The notes beneath the pieces were generated by a model that saw nothing but the letters and a program-made list of their open reading frames with translations, had not been told where the DNA came from and did no database searches. Of a DNA stretch of 8,001 nucleotides, positions 1-5,547 are shown piece after piece; the stretch's first letter is position 1, and each line of letters starts with the position of its first letter. This stretch comes from Muribaculaceae bacterium (GTDB lineage: Bacteria > Bacteroidota > Bacteroidia > Bacteroidales > Muribaculaceae), in NCBI GenBank assembly GCA_016287065.1, contig JAEEVB010000107.1:1-8001 (forward strand), written 5' to 3'. Position numbers and translations under genes: made by a program.

Positions 1-978
1 CTGGAACTCGACCGCGGCGAAGGCATTCCCTGGCGAGGCAACTACAGCAGCTGGCTCGAGCAGAAGACCCAGCGACTGGCTCAGGAAGAGAAGACCGAGA
101 GCAAGCGACAGAAGACCCTGCAGCGCGAGCTCGAGTGGGTGCGCATGGCTCCCAAGGCACGCCAGGCCAAGGGCAAGGCAAGGCTCAACAGCTACGACCG
201 CCTGCTCAACGAGTCGGTGAAAGAAAAAGAGGAGAAACTCGAGATATTCATCCCCAACGGACCACGCCTGGGCAACAAGGTGATAGAGGCGCATCATGTG
301 GCCAAGGCTTTTGGCGACAAACTGCTCTTCGACGACCTCAACTTCATGCTTCCGCCTAACGGCATTGTGGGCGTTATCGGCCCCAATGGCGCTGGCAAGA
401 CCACTCTGTTCCGACTCATCATGGGCCTGGAGAAGCCCGACAGCGGAACCTTCGAGGTGGGCGAGACGGTGAAGGCGGTCTATGTCGACCAGCAGCACAC
501 CAGCATCGACCCCGACAAGACCGTCTACGAGGTGATTTCGGGCGGTGTGGAATTGCTGCGCATGGGCGGACGCGATGTGAATGCGCGCGCCTATCTGTCG
601 CGCTTCAACTTCACAGGTGTTGACCAGCAAAAGAAGTGCGGCGTGCTATCGGGTGGCGAACGCAACCGTCTGCAACTGGCGTTGGCACTCAAGGAGGAGG
701 GCAATGTGCTCCTGCTCGATGAGCCCACCAACGACATCGATGTGAACACCTTGCGCGCACTCGAGGAAGGTCTCGACGACTTTGCAGGCTGCGCCGTTGT
801 CATCAGCCACGACCGTTGGTTCCTCGACCGCATTTGCACCCACATCCTCGCCTTCGAGGGCGACTCCAATGTCTTCTTCTTCGAGGGTTCTTACTCCGAC
901 TATGAGGAGAACAAACTCAAGCGCCTGGGCAAGGAAGAACCCACCCGCATCCGCTATCGCAAACTCACCGCCGACTGA
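1..978 (+). CDS. ettA: Energy-dependent translational throttle protein EttA (ABC-F ATPase), 3' part
   Basis: The reading frame is open from base 1, so the gene begins before the window; the 325 residues seen compare with about 555 in full-length EttA. ABC-F proteins bind the ribosomal E site and couple ATP state to the first elongation steps; they are cytoplasmic and have no membrane domain. The window opens at the end of the first ATPase domain (ELDRGEGIPWRGNYSSW, typical of EttA), followed by the charged helical linker that forms the P-site tRNA interaction motif (about 40-235). The second ATPase domain is complete: Walker A GPNGAGKTT (379-405), signature LSGGE (646-660), Walker B LLLDEPTND (712-735) and the switch histidine of ISHDRW (808). 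The C-terminus PTRIRYRKL matches the EttA ending and argues against Uup or other ABC-F subtypes. No terminator is visible after the stop, so transcription may run into the next gene. Confidence 0.95.
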   Translation: MELDRGEGIPWRGNYSSWLEQKTQRLAQEEKTESKRQKTLQRELEWVRMAPKARQAKGKARLNSYDRLLNESVKEKEEKLEIFIPNGPRLGNKVIEAHHVAKAFGDKLLFDDLNFMLPPNGIVGVIGPNGAGKTTLFRLIMGLEKPDSGTFEVGETVKAVYVDQQHTSIDPDKTVYEVISGGVELLRMGGRDVNARAYLSRFNFTGVDQQKKCGVLSGGERNRLQLALALKEEGNVLLLDEPTNDIDVNTLRALEEGLDDFAGCAVVISHDRWFLDRICTHILAFEGDSNVFFFEGSYSDYEENKLKRLGKEEPTRIRYRKLTAD

Positions 979-1016
979 TGCTTTTCAGTAAATACATTAT
1001 ATAAAGACATATTGCT

Positions 1017-2543
1017 ATGAACCGATTATCAAGATTTCTGGCCATCAGCCTGTTGGCGATGTTCAGTTCACTGGCCACGGCACAGGTGGGCGACCAGCCC
1101 CGCACCACACCCGAGCAGCAAGGCATGAGCAGTGCCGGTGTGGAGCGTTTCATCGATTCGCTCTGTGCCGTGCCCGAAACGCACTTCCATCATGTGATGG
1201 TGCTGCGCCATGGCGCAGTGGTGGCCGAAGCGCATCCTGCTCCCTTCAACCCAGAGTATGCCCACACCGAGTATAGCGCCTCCAAGACCTTCGTGGCCTT
1301 GGGCGTAGGTGCCGCCATCGACGACAACCGCCTGCGACTCACCGACCGTGTGGCATCGTTCTTCCCCGAAAAGATGCCCGACACCATCGCACCCTGGTTG
1401 GCTCAGATGACGGTGCGCGACCTGCTCATCATGGGCTCAGGACTGGAAATCAACTATTCGGCATTGCGAGGTAACAACGACGACTGGATTCGCGCTTTTC
1501 TCGCCACTCCGCCCAAGCACGAGCCGGGCACACACTTTTACTACGACTCCATGTGTAGCTACATGCTCAGCGCCATCGTGCAGCGTGTCACGGGCAAGAC
1601 GCTGCTTCAATATCTGCAGGAGAAATTCTTTACCCCTATGCACATCACCCAAGCGCAGTGGGAGCAGTGCCCCCAGGGCTACAACACGGGTGGTTGGGGA
1701 CTGCACCTTCAGGCCGAGTCGCTGGCCAAGCTGGGCATCCTGCTGTTGAACCGCGGCAACTGGAATGGCCAGCAACTGGTGAGCGCCCAGTGGATCGACG
1801 AGGCCACTTCCAAGCAGATTGAGTGTGCTGCGACCAACACACCGCCCACCGACGGCAACCAGGGCTACTGTTACCAGATTTGGCGCAGCAAGTATCCGGG
1901 CTCGTTCCGTGCCGACGGTGCCTTTGCCCAGTATGTGGTGTGTGTGCCACAGTTCGACCTCGTAGTGGTCATCAACAGTCTCAGCTACCATGGTCATGAC
2001 CTGTTAGGCACCATTTGGAAACACCTGATTCCCGCCATCGTGAGCGAGGAACCCCTGCCCGCGCAAAACAAGGCGGCAGCTCGTCTGAGCAAGAAATGCC
2101 TCGCTTTCTCTCAACCCTTGATCAAGGGCAAGGCTACTTCAAAACTCTTGCCTCAAATGGCCAACAATGGCATCGTCACGATTGCCCCCGAGGGATGTGA
2201 ACCTCTTACCATCACCCTCACCGATGACAAGCATCTCACCCTCGACTGGCATTACGGAAACCACAACATCAGCCATGCCCGCCTTGCATTTGGCAAATGG
2301 GAGGTGGAACCCATCCACACGCTGCCGCTCTACACTATCACAGCACGTAGCCGCTTCAGTGGCATTGAGCCCGACTTTGTGTGCGCCGGTAACTATGCTT
2401 GGACCTCGCCGTCGGTGCTCACCATGACGGTCTATTACCCCAACTGGATAAGTGCCCGCACCGTCACCATCGATTTTCAGGCCCGCACCGTGGCGGTGAA
2501 CGATAACTTCAGTCCGCGCAAGACCGATGTAATCAAATTTTGA
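1017..2543 (+). CDS. Exported serine hydrolase, beta-lactamase class C / penicillin-binding-like family
   Basis: A 508-residue protein with a Sec signal peptide (about 1-22, cleavage likely after LATA), so periplasmic or envelope-located. The hydrolase domain spans about residues 30-345. The nucleophile motif SxxK is S87-A-S-K90. The second motif, usually YxN, reads Y176-D-S178 in the context FYYDSMCSYMLSAIVQ. The third motif, usually HTG or KTG, is replaced by D300-GAFAQ in front of the strand YVVCVPQFDLVVVIN. The segment GGWGLHLQAESLAKLG is typical of the family. Residues from about 350 to 508 form an extra C-terminal domain of mixed beta character that I do not recognise. Members act as esterases, D-amino-peptidases or carboxypeptidases; the substrate here cannot be told, and resistance to beta-lactams should not be assumed. 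It lies 38 bp after ettA, with no clear promoter between them. The ATG follows an A-rich leader without a Shine-Dalgarno sequence. Confidence 0.88.
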   Translation: MNRLSRFLAISLLAMFSSLATAQVGDQPRTTPEQQGMSSAGVERFIDSLCAVPETHFHHVMVLRHGAVVAEAHPAPFNPEYAHTEYSASKTFVALGVGAAIDDNRLRLTDRVASFFPEKMPDTIAPWLAQMTVRDLLIMGSGLEINYSALRGNNDDWIRAFLATPPKHEPGTHFYYDSMCSYMLSAIVQRVTGKTLLQYLQEKFFTPMHITQAQWEQCPQGYNTGGWGLHLQAESLAKLGILLLNRGNWNGQQLVSAQWIDEATSKQIECAATNTPPTDGNQGYCYQIWRSKYPGSFRADGAFAQYVVCVPQFDLVVVINSLSYHGHDLLGTIWKHLIPAIVSEEPLPAQNKAAARLSKKCLAFSQPLIKGKATSKLLPQMANNGIVTIAPEGCEPLTITLTDDKHLTLDWHYGNHNISHARLAFGKWEVEPIHTLPLYTITARSRFSGIEPDFVCAGNYAWTSPSVLTMTVYYPNWISARTVTIDFQARTVAVNDNFSPRKTDVIKF

Positions 2544-2685
2544 TGTTTGGCTCTGATTTGTGTAGCCTGGAGAGCACGTTTTTGGCTGTTGTAGTTGATT
2601 TTTTTTAAAAATAATGTGTTTTATTTGATATTTTTACTATATTTGCGACAAATCTATTAACTAATTATTTTAAAATACCAAACTT
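2544..2685 (+). promoter_or_regulatory. AT-rich promoter region for the DUF4923-like lipoprotein gene
   Basis: This intergenic stretch contains a perfect Bacteroidetes -7 box TATATTTG at 2638-2645 (consensus TAnnTTTG). Nineteen bases upstream lies TGTG (2615-2618), a one-mismatch version of the -33 TTTG element. Transcription would start near 2652, giving a leader of about 34 nt that is A/T-rich and lacks a Shine-Dalgarno sequence, as is usual in this phylum. No convincing terminator for the upstream hydrolase gene was found here. Confidence 0.7.
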
Positions 2686-3300
2686 ATGAAGAAATCTTTT
2701 ATCGCAGTTTTATCTGCTTTAGCTATCATTTCTACAAGCTGCCTTTCTGGATTTGGTGGCGGCAACACTAACACTAATACAGGTGGCCTTTTGGGCAATG
2801 TGTTAGGTGCTGTGCTTGGCAATGTGCTCGGACTCGGTTTCACTGCTAATGACCTTCAGGGCAACTGGAGCTACAATGCTCCTAGCGCTGCCTTCACTTC
2901 GCAGCAGGCATTCACTGCAGCTGGTGGCGACGCTGCCGCTAACAACCTCGTTTCATCGTTGGCTCCCAACTACAAGGAGATTGGTATCACTAAGAAGAAC
3001 ACTTTCTTCAACTTCGGTGCCAACAACTCGTTCAACGCTCAGGTCAACGGCATTCCTTTCAACGGAACCTATACCTACAACGAGAAGACTGGCGAAATTG
3101 CTCTCAAGAGTGGAACGCAAACAATCAAGGGCAATGTGACCAAGACTGCCAAGGGTATCGGACTTATGTTTGATTCTGGCCAGATGGTGAACATGCTGCA
3201 GAAGGTAGGACAAGTTACCGATGCAGCTGCCGTCGAGGCTGTTAAGAACCTCGCCAAGAGTGCCAATGGCGCACGCGTGGGCTTCGAACTCACCAAGTAA
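2686..3300 (+). CDS. DUF4923-like lipoprotein with glycine-zipper segment
   Basis: A 204-residue predicted lipoprotein. The signal peptide MKKSFIAVLSALAIISTSC ends at the likely lipidated Cys19; the residues before it (S-T-S) are an imperfect lipobox, as often seen in Bacteroidetes. A Gly/Asn/Thr linker (20-34) follows, then LLGNVLGAVLGNVLGLG (35-51), in which G37, G41, G45 and G49 make a regular GxxxG series. From about residue 54 (DLQGNWSYNAPSAAFTSQQAF) the chain resembles the DUF4923 family of Bacteroidetes lipoproteins, with an N-terminal DLxGxW strand and alternating strands as in lipocalin-like folds. That assignment is from memory of the family pattern. Function is unknown. It has its own promoter and appears monocistronic, ending at the hairpin at 3390-3421. 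Its final codons are duplicated downstream. No acidic lipoprotein-export signal follows Cys19, so exposure on the cell surface is not indicated. Confidence 0.82.
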   Translation: MKKSFIAVLSALAIISTSCLSGFGGGNTNTNTGGLLGNVLGAVLGNVLGLGFTANDLQGNWSYNAPSAAFTSQQAFTAAGGDAAANNLVSSLAPNYKEIGITKKNTFFNFGANNSFNAQVNGIPFNGTYTYNEKTGEIALKSGTQTIKGNVTKTAKGIGLMFDSGQMVNMLQKVGQVTDAAAVEAVKNLAKSANGARVGFELTK

Positions 3301-3362
3301 TTATCGCATGAGCTTCGATCTCACTAGGTAATTCCCGCATGAGCTTAGATCTCACCAGGTAA
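3270..3362 (+). repeat. Three tandem 31-bp units: gene 3' tail plus two degenerate copies
   Basis: The period is exactly 31 bp: TAA occurs at 3298, 3329 and 3360 in the same context (GTAATT). The first unit is the end of the lipoprotein gene, encoding R-V-G-F-E-L-T-K-stop. The second (3301-3331) matches it at 21 of the 26 bases up to the stop and would read R-M-S-F-D-L-T-R-stop. The third (3332-3362) matches the second at 27 of 31 and reads R-M-S-L-D-L-T-R-stop. The string GTAATTATCG occurs after units one and three; beyond it (3369 on) similarity fades. Because 31 is not a multiple of three, read-through of the gene would not translate these copies in frame. Confidence 0.85.
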
Positions 3363-3389
3363 TTATCGTGCATCTGCACAATCTCATCA

Positions 3390-3421
3390 CAAAGGGGCTA
3401 CCGAATCCGGTGGCCCCTTTG
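3390..3421. terminator. Strong hairpin terminator between convergent genes
   Basis: A 14-bp stem pairs 3390-3403 with 3408-3421 around the tetraloop AATC; the only non-Watson-Crick pair is one G-U. The stem has an A-run at its 5' base and a T-run at its 3' base (AAAGGGGC and GCCCCTTT), a common shape for bidirectional terminators. It lies about 90 bp after the lipoprotein stop on the plus strand and 94 bp after the stop of the convergent membrane-protein gene on the minus strand, so it may serve both. The downstream T-tract is short (GTTGTTATT). Confidence 0.8.
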
Positions 3422-3514
3422 GTTGTTATTGTATGGATATATCTCAAAATCAACGATTTAGATGCTCTCTATGCCCCGCTCAAGATTCTACTAACCCCAA
3501 CTCAGCGGCAAGAA

Positions 3515-4045
3515 TCAGGCTTCGTGCTCTTTCTTGTAGTTGTGGTACACCTTCTTCAGCTGGCGGTCGATTTGCCGCTGAGATTGGTCGAGTTCGTCGA
3601 GAAGTATTTCAATGCGCGTGTTGCCCGAAAGATCGGTCTTGTCGTGATACACGATGATGAGCTTGAGCGTGGGTTGCGCCCCGCGATACTTGATTTCTTT
3701 CTTGAAACGCACCTTCTCGCAGTCCTCAAAGAGTATGGATGTCTCCAAACCATGCTTGTCATAGACGATGAAACGGTCAGCCGCGATGCTGAATGCCGGT
3801 ATGCCGTGGTTGGCCTTGCCCAGTTTCAAGAATGAATCGAATGTGGCGTAAATGATGCTCAGCGTGATAATGCCGTACACGGCGAGCATCAGATATCCCT
3901 TCCAGTCGGTGAACATGAAGCCAAGTTCCCAGCGCGTAAAGCAGAAAATCCCAAGGGCCACCAGCAGCACCGATGCGATGCTATAGGCTACTGTCTGTAT
4001 GCCTATCTTTCCCTTGCGATAATAATAAGTTGATATTGTTTCCAT
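3515..4045 (-). CDS. Two-TM membrane protein with cytoplasmic PH-like domain (STM3941-like)
   Basis: From the ATG at 4045 the protein has 176 residues. A TTG two codons upstream (4051) could extend it, but the ATG is preceded by the A-rich leader usual in this phylum. It starts with a short basic segment (YYYRKGK), then two hydrophobic helices at about 18-37 and 50-69, joined by a short aromatic loop. From about residue 78 to 150 comes a soluble beta-rich part (GIPAFSIAADRFIVYDKHGLE, then LKLIIVYHDK), ending in a charged helix rich in Gln, Arg and Lys (152-176). This layout resembles small PH-domain-like membrane proteins such as the STM3941 family; the resemblance is by layout and is not proven. 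Function is unknown. It runs convergent to the lipoprotein gene and divergent from the sigma operon. Confidence 0.8.
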   Translation of the reverse strand: METISTYYYRKGKIGIQTVAYSIASVLLVALGIFCFTRWELGFMFTDWKGYLMLAVYGIITLSIIYATFDSFLKLGKANHGIPAFSIAADRFIVYDKHGLETSILFEDCEKVRFKKEIKYRGAQPTLKLIIVYHDKTDLSGNTRIEILLDELDQSQRQIDRQLKKVYHNYKKEHEA

Positions 4046-4105
4046 TTTCAATCGTTTTTGCTTGAATCAACCCAGAAGCGCTTTGCTCTCACATTGAATT
4101 TGTTG

Positions 4106-4113
4106 CAAAGGTA
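4106..4113 (-). promoter_or_regulatory. Candidate -7 box for the minus-strand membrane-protein gene
   Basis: On the minus strand the sequence reads TACCTTTG, a full match to the Bacteroidetes -7 consensus TAnnTTTG. It lies about 60 bases before the ATG at 4045. No good -33 TTTG is found at the usual 19-21 bp spacing, so the assignment rests on the -7 box alone. Confidence 0.45.
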
Positions 4114-4155
4114 ATGAAAATCCTGCAATATTTATTGAATGTCAGTTGATTCTGA

Positions 4156-4178
4156 TTGTGCAGTTCCCGATTGCACAA
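4156..4178. promoter_or_regulatory. Palindrome in the divergent intergenic region, possible operator
   Basis: A perfect 7-bp inverted repeat, TTGTGCA (4156-4162) and TGCACAA (4172-4178), is separated by 9 bases. It lies between the divergent membrane-protein gene and the sigma operon, about 90 bp before the sigma start and followed by an eight-T run (4189-4196). Its size suits binding of a dimeric regulator, or a weak RNA hairpin. No regulator is identified. Confidence 0.4.
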
Positions 4179-4242
4179 ATTCATTAAGTTTTTTTTCACA
4201 AAATCTCCTCGGCGATTTTCGTGTTTTTGCGTCTTATATATT

Positions 4243-4262
4243 GGAGGGCCAAATGTGCCCTC
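4243..4262 (+). promoter_or_regulatory. Start-site hairpin that would cover a GGAGGG Shine-Dalgarno sequence
   Basis: GAGGGC (4244-4249) and GCCCTC (4257-4262) form a perfect 6-bp stem around the loop CAAATGT. The left arm lies within GGAGGG (4243-4248), a good Shine-Dalgarno match that is unusual in this phylum. Loop and right arm contain a GTG (4255-4257) in frame with the sigma gene, and the loop also has an out-of-frame ATG (4253-4255). The hairpin ends 7 nt before the ATG at 4270. It could control translation of the operon's first gene. Confidence 0.5.
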
Positions 4263-4269
4263 AGAAACT

Positions 4270-4755
4270 ATGTTTGGCAACAGGCGCAAAAATATTGACG
4301 AAGTGATAGAGGCGAATCTTGACGCACTGGTGAGGTTTGCCTATTACCGCACGGGCGACCGCGTCGAGGCCGAGGACATTGTTTATGAAGCGGTGCTGCG
4401 TGTGCTTGAAAACAGCAGCAAGGTGAACGATGCAAAGTGCTATATGTTCGGCATTGTTTACAACCTATGCCATGACAAGTTCAGAAGAAAGCCAGTCGTG
4501 ACAGTGCCGTTTGAACGCGTTGACTTGCCCGATGAAACAGAAAACCAGCTTGATGAGGAAGAAATAGCCCGCATCAACCGGTTGCTCGACGGCTTGCCGC
4601 CCCATGAGGCTGAGATAGTGAGGATGAATGTGGTTGACGAACTCTCGTTTGTAGAAATCAGCCGCATTCTCAATCTCCCACAATCCACGGCAAAATCCCG
4701 TTTCTATTCGGGCATGAAAAAACTGAGAGAAGAGTATTTCACCAATAATCAATGA
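4270..4755 (+). CDS. Small sigma-70-family (ECF-like) RNA polymerase sigma factor
   Basis: From the ATG at 4270 the protein has 161 residues, the usual size for an ECF-type factor with only regions 2 and 4. Region 2 spans about 14-74 (LVRFAYYRTGDRVEAEDIVY, then CYMFGIVYNLCHDKFRRK). An acidic linker (85-99) follows. Region 4 covers about 101-156, with the helix-turn-helix ELSFVEISRILNLPQSTAKS and the tail FYSGMKKLREEY. The frame stays open upstream to a TTG at 4156, but that extension looks non-coding. A GTG at 4255, 6 nt after GGAGGG, is a real alternative start that would add five residues. The stop overlaps the next start by ATGA, which suggests translational coupling. It probably directs polymerase to its own operon or an envelope regulon; the target promoters are unknown. 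No clear housekeeping promoter was found upstream, which is compatible with self-regulation. Confidence 0.9.
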   Translation: MFGNRRKNIDEVIEANLDALVRFAYYRTGDRVEAEDIVYEAVLRVLENSSKVNDAKCYMFGIVYNLCHDKFRRKPVVTVPFERVDLPDETENQLDEEEIARINRLLDGLPPHEAEIVRMNVVDELSFVEISRILNLPQSTAKSRFYSGMKKLREEYFTNNQ

Positions 4756-5150
4756 CCGCTATGGACGAGTATCAAGACATAAGAGAATTGTTGAAACCGA
4801 AACGCACAATAGGGGCTTCGGTGCACTTGCGCCAGCGCATCGGCAACGCATTGGCTCAAAAGCGCAGCACTGGCACAAAGTGGCTGTGGCGTGCAGCAGC
4901 GGCCGCTTGTGTGGCAATGATTGTGGGCGTGGCAATGCTTTTCAACAGCAGGAGCGCCGTCACGCCAGCGGGCAATAGCGACTGCATCGTTTATGTCGCA
5001 GGGCATAAAGCCAGCGGCAACGAAGCACAAGCGATAGCCGAGGCCGATGTCGCCAGGATGGAGCAATTCATGCAGACTGTGGCTCAACAGAATGCTGCTG
5101 AACAAGAAAAAGTAAATCAATTCATGCAACATAAATACTTAGAGAAATGA
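4752..5150 (+). CDS. Single-pass membrane protein, putative anti-sigma partner
   Basis: A 132-residue protein starting at an ATG that overlaps the sigma stop codon (ATGA); a second ATG at 4761 is possible. The cytoplasmic part is short and basic (DIRELLKPKRTIGASVHLRQRIGNAL, in two pieces), followed by one TM helix at about 46-64 (LWRAAAAACVAMIVGVAMLF). Positive residues before the helix predict N-in, C-out. Outside lie CIVYVAGHKASG (78-89) and a long Ala/Gln/Glu helix (91-128), in which QFMQ recurs 18 residues apart, backed by an 11-bp DNA repeat (5064-5074, 5118-5128). Position straight after a sigma gene and this topology are typical of anti-sigma proteins. No zinc-binding or FecR domain is seen, so the anti-sigma role is inferred from context. 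The stop overlaps the next start by ATGA. Confidence 0.8.
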   Translation: MTAMDEYQDIRELLKPKRTIGASVHLRQRIGNALAQKRSTGTKWLWRAAAAACVAMIVGVAMLFNSRSAVTPAGNSDCIVYVAGHKASGNEAQAIAEADVARMEQFMQTVAQQNAAEQEKVNQFMQHKYLEK

Positions 5151-5530
5151 AACGCCTAATCACCATAATAATGTGCATAGTCACTGCCTTGGCAGCATAT
5201 GCCGCACCGCCGAAGTTGAATGTTGAAAGCCTGTTTGATGGCCGCTATAACGATAACAAGAGTGTGACCATTTCAATTTATAAGAGCAACGGCAACTATT
5301 ACCGCGGATTGACGGTCAAGAACAATCCCGGCATCATCAAGAAAATTGCCGAGGCTATCTCGAAAGACGCACCGAAGGCTAAGGAATACTCCGACTACAA
5401 CGGGGCTGATGGGCAATACACCTCGCTACAGATTGTCAACAACGGCGAGGTCATCTACATTGGCCTGCAGCGTGACAAGCATGGCGGTGCATTCTTCTTT
5501 ATACAAGGCAAAGAAAAAGCATTCAAGTAA
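5147..5530 (+). CDS. Small exported protein of the sigma operon (DUF6108-like)
   Basis: A 127-residue protein beginning in the ATGA overlap with the preceding gene. Residues 1-19 form a signal peptide (MKRLITIIMCIVTALAAYA) with an Ala-x-Ala-type cleavage site, so the mature form of about 108 residues is probably periplasmic. No lipobox is present; the Cys at 10 lies inside the hydrophobic core. The mature part begins KLNVESLFDGRYN and has alternating strands (VTISIYKSNGNYYRGLTV), a lysine-rich helix (64-79) and C-terminal strands (YTSLQIVNNGEVIYIGLQ, then GGAFFFIQGKEKAF). This pattern recalls the Bacteroidales family DUF6108, recalled from memory and not checked. Function is unknown. Its place between the membrane partner and the outer-membrane barrel suggests a periplasmic link in the same pathway. 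Confidence 0.8.
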   Translation: MKRLITIIMCIVTALAAYAAPPKLNVESLFDGRYNDNKSVTISIYKSNGNYYRGLTVKNNPGIIKKIAEAISKDAPKAKEYSDYNGADGQYTSLQIVNNGEVIYIGLQRDKHGGAFFFIQGKEKAFK

Positions 5531-5547
5531 CTTATAAATAACTCATT

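Noticed and set aside
1437..1997. 186-codon minus-strand open frame inside the serine hydrolase gene
   Set aside because: It lies wholly antisense to a well-supported gene, shows no recognisable domain, and is explained by the codon bias of the plus strand.
3270..3362. Short CRISPR-like array
   Set aside because: The units abut with no spacers, there are only three, they are degenerate, and the first is coding sequence; no cas genes are present.
3368..3835. 155-codon plus-strand open frame starting just after the tail repeats
   Set aside because: It runs through the terminator hairpin and then antisense to the membrane-protein gene, whose hydrophobic helices and soluble domain make better protein sense.
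4046..4051. TTG start two codons upstream for the minus-strand membrane-protein gene
   Set aside because: The ATG at 4045 is a stronger start codon with an A-rich leader, and the two extra residues add nothing.
4237..4244. TATATTGG as a -7 box for the sigma operon
   Set aside because: It has one mismatch to TAnnTTTG, the nearest TTTG is only 7 bp upstream, and it would start transcription inside or after the hairpin.
4156..4269. N-terminal extension of the sigma factor from a TTG at 4156
   Set aside because: The added 38 residues do not resemble sigma region 2 leaders, and the stretch contains the palindrome, the T-run and the start hairpin of an intergenic region.
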